Of a DNA stretch of 64,000 nt, positions 27,671 through 37,127 are shown one piece after another. A program made the translations under genes and the position numbers. The stretch's first letter is position 1. Each line of letters opens with the position of its first letter. This DNA is from Flavobacteriaceae bacterium UBA7302. GTDB taxonomy: Bacteria; Bacteroidota; Bacteroidia; Flavobacteriales; Flavobacteriaceae. Where the stretch lies: contig DKQS01000003.1 of NCBI GenBank assembly GCA_002471825.1, forward strand, positions 1 to 64,000, given 5' to 3'. The notes beneath the pieces were generated by a model. That model saw only the letters and a program-made list of their open reading frames with translations. It did not search any database and was not told the origin of the DNA.

Positions 27671-27716
27671 TGGCAAAGATACAATTTGACAATAGGCCTT
27701 GTCAAGGATATTGCCA
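27671..27716 (-). promoter_or_regulatory. queA promoter with nested inverted repeats
   Basis: The minus strand has TTG, 21 bases, then TATCTTTG (27681-27674), a perfect flavobacterial -7 box. The -33 TTG lies within a perfect palindrome, TTGACAA (27686-27692) and TTGTCAA (27699-27705). An outer pair, TGGCAA (27671) and TTGCCA (27711-27716), flanks it. This is a likely operator or regulated promoter. Confidence 0.55.
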
Positions 27717-27730
27717 ATTAATTTTTACAA

Positions 27731-28954
27731 CTAACTGATTGTAAAGCCCAAAGAAGTCATGTCTTCCCAAAAATTCTTGTACGATTTGGTAACCACCATA
27801 GCATCCTCAATGGTGAATGGAACCTTTAAAGCCAGTGGCGCAAATGCCATAGCCATCCGGTGATCATTGTATGTTGCTACCGTCACATCCGAATTGATGC
27901 TTGTGGAAGATTTCAAGTGAAGACTTTCGTTGCTAACGCTTATGGTAGCCCCAAATTTTGACAATTCATTTTCCAAAGCTACCAAGCGATCGGTTTCCTT
28001 GATTTTCAAGGTATGTAGACCTGTGAGGTTGCAAGGAATACCTTCCGAAAAACAGCTAACCGCAATGGTTTGGGCAATATCTGGTGCATTTCGCAAATCC
28101 AATTCCAACGAATGTTGATTCGTTTTTTTGGTTTTGCTAAGCGTAATGCTTTCGTTACCATAAGAGGTTTCTACTCCGAAATGTCTGTAAATTTCAGCCA
28201 AACAAGAATCTCCCTGAAGACTTTGTTTCTTGTAAGCCGTTAAGGTAATTTGTGATCCAATTTCGGCACTCGCAGCAATCGAATAAAAATAACTTGCCGA
28301 AGACCAATCTGACTCAACTACTATCTGCTTTGCAGTCAGTTTTTCAACTGGATAAACGGTAATTTCTTTGCCTTTGAATTCGGTTTGAATTCCAACTTGA
28401 TTCAGTAAATCAAGAGTCATTTGAATGTAAGGCAGTGAGGTTATTTCACCTTCTAAAACAAGCTTCAATCCATTGGGTAGTTTACCTCCAATTAGTAGGA
28501 GTGATGAAATGTATTGACTACTTACATTACCCTGAATGTGAACCTTATTTTCTGATATGAAAGTTCCTTTAATTTCAAGTGGCGGGTATCCCTCTTTATC
28601 CATATAGGAAATTCTCGCACCCAAATCTCTCAAGGCTTCCACCAAAATTCGAATGGGTCGATTTTGCATTCGTTCTGAACCTGTTAGCACCACATTTCGA
28701 TTAGGCGTGGCTGCAAAGTAAGAAGTTAAAAACCGCATGGCCGTACCTGCATGACCGATATTGACCACCATCTCCTTGGAAGACAATGCATCTTGCATGT
28801 GTTCTGAATCGTCAGAGTCGGAAAGGTTGTCAATTTGAAGACCTTGAAATAATTGTTGCAAGATGAGCAGACGGTTGGATTCGCTCTTTGAACCTGAAAT
28901 ACTGATTTCAGATGCAATCTTTTTTACATGTGTGGCATCCAACCGGATATTCAT
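27731..28954 (-). CDS. aroA: 3-phosphoshikimate 1-carboxyvinyltransferase (EPSP synthase)
   Basis: The 407-residue protein has the EPSP synthase signature SGSKSESNRLLIL near 19-31 and GHAGTAMRFLTSYFA near 73-87. DYNDHRMAMA-like YNDHRMAMAFAPLAL is near the C-terminus. It transfers enolpyruvate from PEP to shikimate-3-phosphate in chorismate synthesis. The SGSKSES form, a little divergent from E. coli, is usual in Bacteroidota. It is slightly shorter than proteobacterial AroA (about 427). Confidence 0.95.
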   Translation of the reverse strand: MNIRLDATHVKKIASEISISGSKSESNRLLILQQLFQGLQIDNLSDSDDSEHMQDALSSKEMVVNIGHAGTAMRFLTSYFAATPNRNVVLTGSERMQNRPIRILVEALRDLGARISYMDKEGYPPLEIKGTFISENKVHIQGNVSSQYISSLLLIGGKLPNGLKLVLEGEITSLPYIQMTLDLLNQVGIQTEFKGKEITVYPVEKLTAKQIVVESDWSSASYFYSIAASAEIGSQITLTAYKKQSLQGDSCLAEIYRHFGVETSYGNESITLSKTKKTNQHSLELDLRNAPDIAQTIAVSCFSEGIPCNLTGLHTLKIKETDRLVALENELSKFGATISVSNESLHLKSSTSINSDVTVATYNDHRMAMAFAPLALKVPFTIEDAMVVTKSYKNFWEDMTSLGFTIS

Positions 28955-29014
28955 ATCAATTATTTATCGTTTTTATTGCTTACTTTTAGGTCCGTTAATC
29001 AAACTTAATTTTGA

Positions 29015-32000
29015 ATGAAAAAAGTTTTAATCTTATTCGTAGGAGCCTTATGCCTTGTGGTTACCAAAGGTAATGCTCAAAAACAATCTACCAAATTTTC
29101 AAACCCATATTTTAAAGAAATCAAATACCGTAACATTGGTCCATTTAGAGGCGGACGAAGTGCGGCAGTTACTGGCGTTCCCAACAAAGCCAATTTATTT
29201 TACATGGGAGCCACTGGAGGTGGTGTTTGGAAAACAACCGATGCAGGAAATACCTGGCAAAATATTTCTGATGGATTCTTTGGCGGATCTGTAGGAGCTG
29301 TGGCTGTTTCTGAATCGGATAATAATGTGATTTATGTTGGTATGGGAGAAGTTACCGTAAGAGGTAATGTTTCTTCGGGTGACGGTATGTATAAAAGTGT
29401 AGATGCTGGTAAAACCTGGGAGCACATTGGATTGCCAAATTCAAGACATATTCCACGCGTTCGAATTCATCCTAAGAATTCAGACATCGTTTTTGCAGGA
29501 GTAATGGGCGATTTATACAAGCCAACTCAAGAACGCGGTGTTTACAAAACAACTGACGGTGGTAAAACCTGGCGCAAAGTGTTGTTTGCCAATGAAAATG
29601 CCGGGGTTGTTGACCTATTGATCGATCCAAACAATCCAAGAGTCTTATATGCTTCTACTTGGAACGTAAGAAGAACACCTTACAGCCTGTCATCAGGTGG
29701 TGAAGGATCAGCCCTTTGGAAAAGTACGGATGAAGGTGAAACTTGGACAAATATTTCTGCAAACAAAGGATTACCAAAAGGAATCTGGGGTATTGTAGGC
29801 GTTTCAGTTTCCCCAGTGAATTCTGATATCGTTTATGCCTTAATTGAAAACAAAAAGGGCGGAGTTTACAAATCCTATGATGCCGGCAAGACTTGGAGAT
29901 TAATTAACAACGAACGTAAATTGAGACAACGTGCTTGGTATTACACTAGAATCTACGCGGACACTCAAGATCAAGATATTGTTTATGTAATGAACGTACG
30001 TTACCACAAATCTACCGATGGTGGTAAAACCTATAAAACCTACAATGCGCCTCACGGTGATCATCACGATTTATGGATTGCTCCAGAAGACAATCAACGA
30101 ATGATTATTGGTGATGATGGTGGTGCTCAAGTATCGTTTGATGCCGGAGAAAATTGGAGCACATACATGAACCAGCCAACCGCTCAATTCTATCGCGTAA
30201 CAACAGACAATCATTTCCCATATCGAATTTTAGCAGCACAGCAAGACAACTCGACGGTTCGAATTTCTCATAGAACCAATGGTAGTTTTATTACAGAGTC
30301 TGATTGGGAATCATCTGCAGGTGGTGAATCTGCCCATATGGCCGCAGACCCATTGAATAGTGATATTGTTTATGGTGGTAGTTATGGCGGATTGCTAACG
30401 CGAGTAGACCATAAAACTGGAGAGCGAAGAGCCATCAATGTTTGGCCAGACGATCCGATGGGTCATGGAGCTGAAGATTTCAAATATCGTTTCCAATGGA
30501 ACTTTCCGATCTTCTTCTCTCCGAATAATAAAAAGCGATTATATGCAGCTTCTAATCATCTGCATGTAACCGAAGATGAAGGACAATCTTGGAAAATAAT
30601 TAGTCCAGATTTAACCAGAAACGATCCAAAAACCTTAGGCCCTTCTGGAGGCCCTATCACGAAAGATAATACAGGAGTTGAATATTATGCAACCATTTTT
30701 GCTGCAACAGAATCAGCTTATGAGCCTGGTCTTATTTGGACAGGATCTGATGACGGATTGGTTCATGTAAGTACCAATGATGGCAAGGACTGGAAAAATG
30801 TAACGCCTAAAAACATGCCAGAATGGATGATGATCAACTGTATCGAGGTAGATCCATTTACCAAAGGCGGAGCTTACATTGTAGGTACCAAATACAAAAC
30901 AGGAGATTATGCGCCTTATTTGTACAAAACAGAAAACTATGGTAAATCTTGGAAGCTAATCACCAACGGAATTGGTGCCGAAGATTTCACAAGAGCTTTA
31001 CGTGCCGATCCAAAAAGAAAGGGATTACTTTATGCAGGTACTGAAAGAGGCATGTACATCTCCTTCGATGATGGAAGAAATTGGAAATCTTTCCAACAGA
31101 ACTTACCCATTGTTCCCATCACAGATTTGGCTTTGAAAGATGACAACTTGATTGTTGCAACACAAGGTAGATCCCTGTGGATTATAGACGATTTGACACC
31201 GTTGCATCAACTAGAAAAACCTACAGCGAAAAAAGATTTGATTCTTTTCAAACCAAAAGATGCCTATCGTTATGGTGGTGGAAGAAACAGAACTTCCAGA
31301 ACTATGGGTACCAATCACCCAGGCGGAGTAGCCGTTCATTTTTATGTAGACAAGCTTACGAAAAAAGACAAGGTAAGTTTGACCTTTAAGGATGCCAGTG
31401 GAAAGGAAATCAAAACCTTTGCTACCAAACCAAATAAGGAAAAGAAACAAGGAAAACTGAACGTGAAGGAAGGTGCTAATGTATTCTACTGGAACATGAT
31501 GTATGATGGTGCAGAGCGTGTTCGTGGCATGATTTTATGGTGGGCATCCTTAAGTGGTCCAATGGCCTTACCAGGATCATACACGGTAGAATTGGATGTA
31601 AACGGAGAAGTAATTTCAAAACCTTTCAATATTGTGAAGGCTCCAAATACTGGCGCTTCATTGGCTGATATGAAAGCGCAATTTGACTTCATCAACGACA
31701 TCAATGCGAAAGTGACGGAAATCCACAAAGCGCTGAAGAATGTGAAAAAGGTTAGAGCCCAAGTGAATACCTTGAAAAAATCAATTTCAGATAAAGAGAA
31801 GCACAAAGCGATTCTTGATTTTGCCGATGATTTGGTCAAGAAAATGACGGTAATTGAAGAGACCTTATACCAAACCAAGAGTAAATCGAATCAAGATCCG
31901 CTGAACTTCCCCATTCGTTTGAATAATAAGTTAGCGCATTTGAATTCACTTACTCGCATTGGAAATTACGGTCCAACGCAACAAGCCATTGATTTCAAAA

Positions 32001-32122
32001 ATGAAATTACGGCTACCATTGACATGGAGCTGAAAAAATTGTACACCATTTTTGATACTGATGTCAAAACCTTAAACCAAAAGGTAAAAGAAAGTTCCAT
32101 TGATTTTATCAAATTGGACTAA
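29015..32122 (+). CDS. Large secreted BNR/sortilin-like beta-propeller protein
   Basis: This 1035-residue protein has a signal peptide (1-21, ending GNAQ). Many BNR/Asp-box repeats of the form YKSVDAGKTWEHIG run through residues 60-720, suggesting one or two VPS10/sortilin-like propellers. A beta domain (VSLTFKDASGKEIKTF) and a C-terminal helical region with coiled coil follow. The family is common in marine Bacteroidota and often called glycosyl hydrolase, but catalytic residues are not defined and enzymatic activity should not be assumed. It is monocistronic and ends with a strong terminator. Confidence 0.85.
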   Translation: MKKVLILFVGALCLVVTKGNAQKQSTKFSNPYFKEIKYRNIGPFRGGRSAAVTGVPNKANLFYMGATGGGVWKTTDAGNTWQNISDGFFGGSVGAVAVSESDNNVIYVGMGEVTVRGNVSSGDGMYKSVDAGKTWEHIGLPNSRHIPRVRIHPKNSDIVFAGVMGDLYKPTQERGVYKTTDGGKTWRKVLFANENAGVVDLLIDPNNPRVLYASTWNVRRTPYSLSSGGEGSALWKSTDEGETWTNISANKGLPKGIWGIVGVSVSPVNSDIVYALIENKKGGVYKSYDAGKTWRLINNERKLRQRAWYYTRIYADTQDQDIVYVMNVRYHKSTDGGKTYKTYNAPHGDHHDLWIAPEDNQRMIIGDDGGAQVSFDAGENWSTYMNQPTAQFYRVTTDNHFPYRILAAQQDNSTVRISHRTNGSFITESDWESSAGGESAHMAADPLNSDIVYGGSYGGLLTRVDHKTGERRAINVWPDDPMGHGAEDFKYRFQWNFPIFFSPNNKKRLYAASNHLHVTEDEGQSWKIISPDLTRNDPKTLGPSGGPITKDNTGVEYYATIFAATESAYEPGLIWTGSDDGLVHVSTNDGKDWKNVTPKNMPEWMMINCIEVDPFTKGGAYIVGTKYKTGDYAPYLYKTENYGKSWKLITNGIGAEDFTRALRADPKRKGLLYAGTERGMYISFDDGRNWKSFQQNLPIVPITDLALKDDNLIVATQGRSLWIIDDLTPLHQLEKPTAKKDLILFKPKDAYRYGGGRNRTSRTMGTNHPGGVAVHFYVDKLTKKDKVSLTFKDASGKEIKTFATKPNKEKKQGKLNVKEGANVFYWNMMYDGAERVRGMILWWASLSGPMALPGSYTVELDVNGEVISKPFNIVKAPNTGASLADMKAQFDFINDINAKVTEIHKALKNVKKVRAQVNTLKKSISDKEKHKAILDFADDLVKKMTVIEETLYQTKSKSNQDPLNFPIRLNNKLAHLNSLTRIGNYGPTQQAIDFKNEITATIDMELKKLYTIFDTDVKTLNQKVKESSIDFIKLD

Positions 32123-32148
32123 TTGTAACATCTTAGAAATCTTTATAG

Positions 32149-32172
32149 AAAAGCGGCCATTGGCCGCTTTTT
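32149..32172 (+). terminator. Intrinsic terminator after the BNR-repeat gene
   Basis: AAGCGGCC (32151-32158), a 3-nt loop and GGCCGCTT (32162-32169) form a stem followed by TTTC. It lies 26 nt after the stop at 32122. Confidence 0.85.
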
Positions 32173-32190
32173 CTTTGTGCAAAATCCTTG

Positions 32191-32221
32191 TGTAACATTT
32201 GTTACATAATGACAATTGTCA
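32191..32221 (+). promoter_or_regulatory. Two Crp/Fnr-type palindromes upstream of the FadL-like gene
   Basis: TGTAACATTTGTTACA (32191-32206) and TGACAATTGTCA (32210-32221) are both dyad-symmetric, with centres 17 bp apart. The second matches the TGAYAWWTRTCA motif found at ccoS and ccoI. Its centre is 36.5 nt before the end of the -7-like box TATCTTTA (32245-32252). Confidence 0.65.
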
Positions 32222-32244
32222 TGATCTACCCTTTCCCTTCAAAG

Positions 32245-32252
32245 TATCTTTA
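32245..32252 (+). promoter_or_regulatory. -7-like promoter box of the FadL-like gene
   Basis: TATCTTTA matches TAnnTTTG except for the last base. The weak box fits an activator-dependent promoter. Confidence 0.45.
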
Positions 32253-32307
32253 AAATTGTAACCGGGTACGACCTGAATATGAATTTCGTACTCAAAAAAC
32301 TTTAATT

Positions 32308-33591
32308 ATGAGATCAAATTTTTTAAGATTATTTGCATTGCTTTTTGCATCTACCTTGATGGCCCAAACCGGTCATATTCTACAAGGTATAGGTGCCAAA
32401 AACTTATCAATGGGTGGCGCCGCGACTGGTAATCCTATTGATATTTCAGGGGCAATTCATTGGAATCCAGCTGCATTAAGTTCATTCGAAACCAATCAAT
32501 TAAAAATTGATGTGGGATTCTTTTTCTCAGCACCAGAATTAAGCTCTACTGTTCCTACCCAACAAGGAATTTTCTCTGGGACCACAGCAGATGATAGAGG
32601 TGTTTCTGTAATGCCAAACATTGCATACACTTGGGGAAAGGACGGAAGTAAAAGTAGGTTTGCTATTTCCGCTTTCGGGATCAGTGGATTTGGTGTTACT
32701 TTTCCAGAAAGTACTACCAACCCAATCAACATGCCACAGAATATGGGCGGATTTGGACGAATTCAATCCGACTATGCCCTGCTTCAAATGGCATTTACAT
32801 GGAGTTATAAGTTGAGTGATAAATTGTCATTTGGTATGGCACCTTCATTGAATTATGCGACTCTTGAATTGATGCCAAACCCTACGGCTAATCCGACACA
32901 AGCCGGATATCCTTCCACAGACAAAGCCTCAACCATTGGTATTGGCGGTCAGTTTGCATTATTTTATGACTCGCAAAGCGGATTCACTTCTGGTATTTCT
33001 TACAAATCAACAGCCAATTTCAAACCATTTGATTTCAACAACACCTATTTAGATAATTCTACGGGAACCAATTCCTTTGACATGGACTATCCAGCCATCT
33101 TTTCTCTTGGTGTTGGGTATTCAAAAGAAAAATTTGATATCGCCTTGGATTATCGTTCTATAGATTATGAAAACACCAATGGGTTTAACGGCTCAGGATG
33201 GACGCAAACCGCCTCTGTAGCCGGTTTCGGTTGGGAGAATGTAAATGTGATTTCCTTAGGTGTTCAATACAAAGGATTTGAAAATCTTCCATTACGAGTA
33301 GGTTATACCTATAGCTCAAATCCGATAAATAGTGATGTTGCTTTCTTTAACATTCCAGCAACAGCCATCATCAAAAATGCCTATCAATTCGGATTTAGCC
33401 GGAAGTTTGGTGAAAAAGTAGAATTGGATTTTGTGTACCACCACGGAACAAGTGCCGGTGACACATCAGGGCCTGTGAATAATCCGATGATGATTAGTCC
33501 AACAAATCCATTTGGAGCCATCCCTGGAAGTCAGGTTTCTTACAATATGACTACTGATATGATAATGTTTGGATTCTCATATGATTTCTAA
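32308..33591 (+). CDS. OmpP1/FadL-type outer-membrane transporter
   Basis: The 427-residue protein has a signal peptide (1-19, ending LMAQ) and the FadL-family N-terminal signature GIGAKNLSMGGAATGNPIDISG...NPAAL. A 14-strand-type barrel ends FGFSYDF. Members let long-chain fatty acids or other hydrophobic molecules across the outer membrane. The promoter carries Crp/Fnr-type palindromes, so expression is probably oxygen- or redox-controlled together with the cbb3 oxidase. The actual substrate is unknown. Confidence 0.88.
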   Translation: MRSNFLRLFALLFASTLMAQTGHILQGIGAKNLSMGGAATGNPIDISGAIHWNPAALSSFETNQLKIDVGFFFSAPELSSTVPTQQGIFSGTTADDRGVSVMPNIAYTWGKDGSKSRFAISAFGISGFGVTFPESTTNPINMPQNMGGFGRIQSDYALLQMAFTWSYKLSDKLSFGMAPSLNYATLELMPNPTANPTQAGYPSTDKASTIGIGGQFALFYDSQSGFTSGISYKSTANFKPFDFNNTYLDNSTGTNSFDMDYPAIFSLGVGYSKEKFDIALDYRSIDYENTNGFNGSGWTQTASVAGFGWENVNVISLGVQYKGFENLPLRVGYTYSSNPINSDVAFFNIPATAIIKNAYQFGFSRKFGEKVELDFVYHHGTSAGDTSGPVNNPMMISPTNPFGAIPGSQVSYNMTTDMIMFGFSYDF

Positions 33592-33609
33592 ATTTTATTG
33601 AGAATCAAC

Positions 33610-33642
33610 AAAAAAGCGGCTTTACATGAGCCGCTTTTTTTT
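33610..33642. terminator. Bidirectional intrinsic terminator
   Basis: AAAAAGCGGCT and AGCCGCTTTTT pair around a 7-nt loop, with A-run on one side and T-run on the other. It serves the FadL-like gene on the plus strand and the small membrane-protein gene on the minus strand. Confidence 0.85.
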
Positions 33643-33647
33643 ATGTC

Positions 33648-33914
33648 TTATTGTTTCCAATTTGAATTCCAATAATGCCGAATCTTATGAAAAAGCCGAA
33701 AAAATATGGCGAAGCAGAAAGCTTGAATCAATATGGATAGCCATTCAAACGGAATGTCAAAAAATAAATTTCCAAGGAACTGTGCCACTGCAAACATTGC
33801 AAAAAGTACTGGAAGGTAAATTAACAGATACTTTCCAATAGTTAACGAATTCATATAAGAGGTCTCTTGATTGAGATCTTCATTCAACTTCCTATTGAGA
33901 TCCTCTTTGTTCAT
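33648..33914 (-). CDS. Small two-helix membrane protein, unknown
   Basis: 88 residues: a charged N-terminus (NKEDLNRKLNEDLNQE), two hydrophobic helices near 28-50 and 57-73, and a basic C-terminus. No family recognised. Its start overlaps the stop of the preceding gene by one base, so it is the last gene of a three-gene minus-strand run. Confidence 0.6.
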   Translation of the reverse strand: MNKEDLNRKLNEDLNQETSYMNSLTIGKYLLIYLPVLFAMFAVAQFLGNLFFDIPFEWLSILIQAFCFAIFFRLFHKIRHYWNSNWKQ

Positions 33915-34162
33915 TATTTGACATTCTTATTAGCCATAAATAGTCCGTACAAAATGGTAATGACAATTTTAATTCCCCAAAAGCGCATCCATTTGCCTTC
34001 GGAAAAATTGTATTCGTTAACTGCAGCAAAATCTCCTGCTACAATATCGCGCCAGCTATTCATAAATAATGATATCAATACCAATAAGATGAAAAAAGGA
34101 ATGGTGATTTTTAAGAATCCGTCCCAGAATTCTTTTTTCTGTAATTTTTGGAAGAAACTCAT
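33914..34162 (-). CDS. Small two-helix membrane protein, unknown
   Basis: 82 residues with hydrophobic helices near 19-36 and 62-78 and an amphipathic N-terminus (FFQKLQKKEFWDGFLK). No family recognised. It overlaps the MazG-type gene by 4 nt (ATGA) and the following small gene by 1 nt, so translation is coupled. Confidence 0.6.
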   Translation of the reverse strand: MSFFQKLQKKEFWDGFLKITIPFFILLVLISLFMNSWRDIVAGDFAAVNEYNFSEGKWMRFWGIKIVITILYGLFMANKNVK

Positions 34163-34488
34163 GATTTTAATTTTTGGTTGTTGTGATGTCTATCGTGATC
34201 TCGTTTTGTTTTGATATCTAACTTTTTGTTGAAGGACTCTTGCAAATCAACTCCAGTTTGATTGGCCAAACAAAGGACCACAAATAAAACATCTGCCAGT
34301 TCTTCACCTAGGTCTTTGTTTTTATCCGATTCTTTTTCACTCTGCTCTCCATAACGCCTCGCAATGATTCTCGCTACCTCTCCTACTTCTTCGGTCAATT
34401 GAGCCATATTTGTCAATTCGTTGAAATAACGAACCCCATGATTCTTAATCCAATTGTCAACTTGAAGCTGTGCATTTTGTATGTCCAT
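34159..34488 (-). CDS. MazG-family nucleotide pyrophosphohydrolase
   Basis: The 109-residue protein has the all-alpha MazG/dUTPase-2 fold motifs: EEVGEVARIIARRYGE near 28-43 and LGEELADVLFVVLCLA near 56-71. Together these form the ExxE...ExxD magnesium site. Single-domain members hydrolyse non-canonical NTPs as house-cleaning enzymes. It leads a run with two small membrane-protein genes. Confidence 0.88.
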   Translation of the reverse strand: MDIQNAQLQVDNWIKNHGVRYFNELTNMAQLTEEVGEVARIIARRYGEQSEKESDKNKDLGEELADVLFVVLCLANQTGVDLQESFNKKLDIKTKRDHDRHHNNQKLKS

Positions 34489-34531
34489 GAATTCTTATAA
34501 TTTAACAGAGTAAAATTACAAAGTAATCCTT

Positions 34532-34990
34532 ATGAAATTATCAGAAGCAGTAAAAAGTTCCATTTCAAATTCGGTCTTGTGTTGGCTGGCCACGACAGAC
34601 AATCAAGGGCAACCCAATGTTTCTCCCAAAGAAATCTTTGCCGATTTTAGGAACGAATACATCATCATTGCAAACATTGCTTCTCCTAAGACTGTAAAAA
34701 ACATTGCAACAAATCCGAAGGTCTGCCTTAGCTTTATTGATATTTTAATTCAGAAAGGGTATCAGGTAAAGGGGACTGCTGAAATTATTGATAAAGAAAA
34801 CAGGGACTTTGAAGAATTGAACAAGGTTTTGTTCAAAATGGCAGGTGATAAATTCCCATATGCTTCGATTACTAGGATACAGGTGGAACAGGTAAAACCG
34901 ATTCTAGCCCCAAGTTATTTGCTGTACCCCGAAACCAAGGAATCGGATCAAATCGAAAATGCGAAAAAACAATACGGATTAACTCGATAA
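34532..34990 (+). CDS. Pyridoxamine-5'-phosphate-oxidase-like FMN-binding protein
   Basis: The 152-residue protein matches the PPOX-like split barrel: LCWLATTDNQGQPNVSPKEIF near 18-38 and IASPKTVKNIATNPKVCLSF near 49-68. Such small members usually bind FMN or F420-like cofactors and reduce unknown substrates. They are not the PdxH of vitamin B6 synthesis. Confidence 0.8.
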   Translation: MKLSEAVKSSISNSVLCWLATTDNQGQPNVSPKEIFADFRNEYIIIANIASPKTVKNIATNPKVCLSFIDILIQKGYQVKGTAEIIDKENRDFEELNKVLFKMAGDKFPYASITRIQVEQVKPILAPSYLLYPETKESDQIENAKKQYGLTR

Positions 34991-35040
34991 AAAAGCGAAC
35001 CCGGCAATAAGGTTGAGAAAGAAAGGATTGCCGAGTTCGC
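34989..35040 (-). terminator. Intrinsic terminator of the LruC-family gene
   Basis: GCGAAC and GGCAAT pair with ATTGCC and GTTCGC (34995-35040), with a 2-nt internal mismatch and an 18-nt loop. On the minus strand six T follow. It is 35 nt past the stop at 35076. Confidence 0.8.
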
Positions 35041-35075
35041 AAGTGTTAACTAAAAACCAATTACACTAAATCGTG

Positions 35076-36914
35076 TTATTTCGAGTAAATTTTAGAAGTA
35101 TTTCGATATCCTGATCGATTGTCATACCAATCCATAAAGGAGTATCCTCTACTTTGTGCCCATTGACCAAAATGGTTGTAGGCTTCTAAAATCTCTGTGC
35201 CTTCAATTGGGTAATCAAAACTTGTGGGTAAGTTGATTCCCCATGGTAAGTTGTTTTCGGTTAAATAATATTTACCTGCACCTAAGTTGGTATCGTCATT
35301 CTGAGTACCAAATAAGGTTGCATCTGCTAAATCCGTTGGAACATATCCTGGCAGGTGTACTTCACGTCCACGTTCACCATTGATAATGATAAACGGATTG
35401 TAAGGTGCATATCCCGCATCATCCGGACTTACAGGTTGTGTAAATTCAATTCGGATGGTCACCGATTTCGGAGTTACATAGGTATTTCCTGGTGAGGTAT
35501 TAATTCCTATTCCTCCTGGGTGATTCAATACATTAAAGGCATTATCCGTTACGATAATCGTCGCCTTATTATGACCTGATTCTGTTCCATTACCTGATAA
35601 GGATATGTATCCCTCGGTTAATTTAGATCCGGTTACAGATTCAATCAAATCTGGACTCACATCCATTTGGAAACCAAAACCATTCTTGTTACTAGCACCT
35701 ATGGCTTTGAATTTGAAATCGACTTCTAAGGCAAGCATTTGGTTGTCGGCGTTTAATTCTTGTTTGAACTGGTAGTCTACTACCAAATCATTAAAGTCAT
35801 AATCACCTCGTCCTGGCCAGTTATCTTCAAAAGCTAAGGTTGCATAGGTAGTCTCACTTGGATAATAGCTATCAACTGTTTTTTCAGCATCATTTGGATA
35901 ATCATCATATTCATCCTCTACACCATCGTTATCTGTATCGGTGATACCTGTTAAGGTAACATTATCAAATTCAAAAGCTTTGTTTTTATTGGCTCTACCA
36001 AATATGGCGATGGTTACTTGCGAAGCGCCATCTGGAATGGTACGGAACAAACTAGCTGTTTCACTTTTCTTTCCTTTAAACGTGCGAATTACCGATGGAT
36101 TTACTGGGTATCCGTTAGCATCTCTAGGGAAAATCCAAAGTGCGTATTTATCCCCTTTGCTTACCTTGGTGTAATCAACACTTAAGGTTAATTGATCACC
36201 ACCGGTAACATCAACGGTTTGTGAAAAAGCGTAGTAAGACTTTTCGCTAGGATCATTGGCCAAGAATCCATTACCACCTTCTTCATACCAATCCAACGCA
36301 TAATACTTGGATCCAGTAGCGACTGTATGGTAAAATCTTGGATCATTCGGGTTGTACGTAACAATATATCTTGAGGTTCCAAAATCGTTGTTGGTAAAAT
36401 CTCCATTGGTCAGACCGTTATCTGAATTGTTGGAAGCTGCACTTGGCAATTCCTTTTTGATAAATCTTTTATCCCAATAGCCCTCTGGAATAGTATCTAA
36501 ATACAAATCTTCCAAATCTAATGTGATGTTCTCGCGTTCTGTATAAGAGGTTGAAAGCGGAATTAATGAATCGGTAACTTTGCTTCTAAAATAAAGTTTA
36601 TCGAGTGTCATTGGTACAACTATCTCCTCATTAAATCGACCGTTTCTATCAAAAGAACCAGATAATAGATGTTCTCCTAAAGAATCGGAGTACACATCAA
36701 AACGACTTCTATATTTGTCAAAATTGATGGCACTTGGCATCTTGATATTTAAGTTGACCGTTTTGTTGGTTTTATAAACAAAGCCGTCTGGAACTTTCAA
36801 GTTGTTGACGTCAGTTATTTCTTCGGATTGAATGTCATCTACAGATGGTGTAGAACAGTTATACAATCCCAAGACCAATAGTAAAGCGACTAAGTGGCGT
36901 AATAAAGTTTTCAT
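35076..36914 (-). CDS. LruC-domain lipoprotein (DUF4842-type)
   Basis: The 612-residue protein has a lipoprotein signal with lipobox ending at C20. A central beta-sandwich (carbohydrate-binding-like, near 165-325) follows, then a thrombospondin-type calcium stretch DTDNDGVEDEYDDYPNDAE. The LruC signature FEDNWPGRGDYDFNDLVVDY is next, and a long C-terminal domain completes it. LruC proteins are surface lipoproteins of Leptospira and Bacteroidota; molecular function is not established. It stands alone, with its own terminator. Confidence 0.85.
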   Translation of the reverse strand: MKTLLRHLVALLLVLGLYNCSTPSVDDIQSEEITDVNNLKVPDGFVYKTNKTVNLNIKMPSAINFDKYRSRFDVYSDSLGEHLLSGSFDRNGRFNEEIVVPMTLDKLYFRSKVTDSLIPLSTSYTERENITLDLEDLYLDTIPEGYWDKRFIKKELPSAASNNSDNGLTNGDFTNNDFGTSRYIVTYNPNDPRFYHTVATGSKYYALDWYEEGGNGFLANDPSEKSYYAFSQTVDVTGGDQLTLSVDYTKVSKGDKYALWIFPRDANGYPVNPSVIRTFKGKKSETASLFRTIPDGASQVTIAIFGRANKNKAFEFDNVTLTGITDTDNDGVEDEYDDYPNDAEKTVDSYYPSETTYATLAFEDNWPGRGDYDFNDLVVDYQFKQELNADNQMLALEVDFKFKAIGASNKNGFGFQMDVSPDLIESVTGSKLTEGYISLSGNGTESGHNKATIIVTDNAFNVLNHPGGIGINTSPGNTYVTPKSVTIRIEFTQPVSPDDAGYAPYNPFIIINGERGREVHLPGYVPTDLADATLFGTQNDDTNLGAGKYYLTENNLPWGINLPTSFDYPIEGTEILEAYNHFGQWAQSRGYSFMDWYDNRSGYRNTSKIYSK

Positions 36915-37127
36915 AATTTCTTGAGATTAAAAAGTTATTATTGGTTTCAGTTTGAATACCCGTTAAGATTCCCCTAAAACGTTCGTATTCAAGGGTTAAA
37001 TTACTCCAATAACTGCTGCTATCTAAGAAAATTAGTCCACCAATCGAAGAAGTGTAGACGAACTAATGAAATCGAAAGTTAAAAGAATTAAAAAGCAGGT
37101 TTAACTGGGATATAAAGTAGATTTTGC

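Noticed and set aside
27652..27717. 22-residue N-terminal extension of QueA
   Set aside because: It covers the promoter and palindromes, and QueA homologues start at the MKLSHFDF position.
29015..32122. Glycosyl hydrolase function for the BNR-repeat protein
   Set aside because: Asp-box repeats show a propeller fold but no catalytic residues could be identified.
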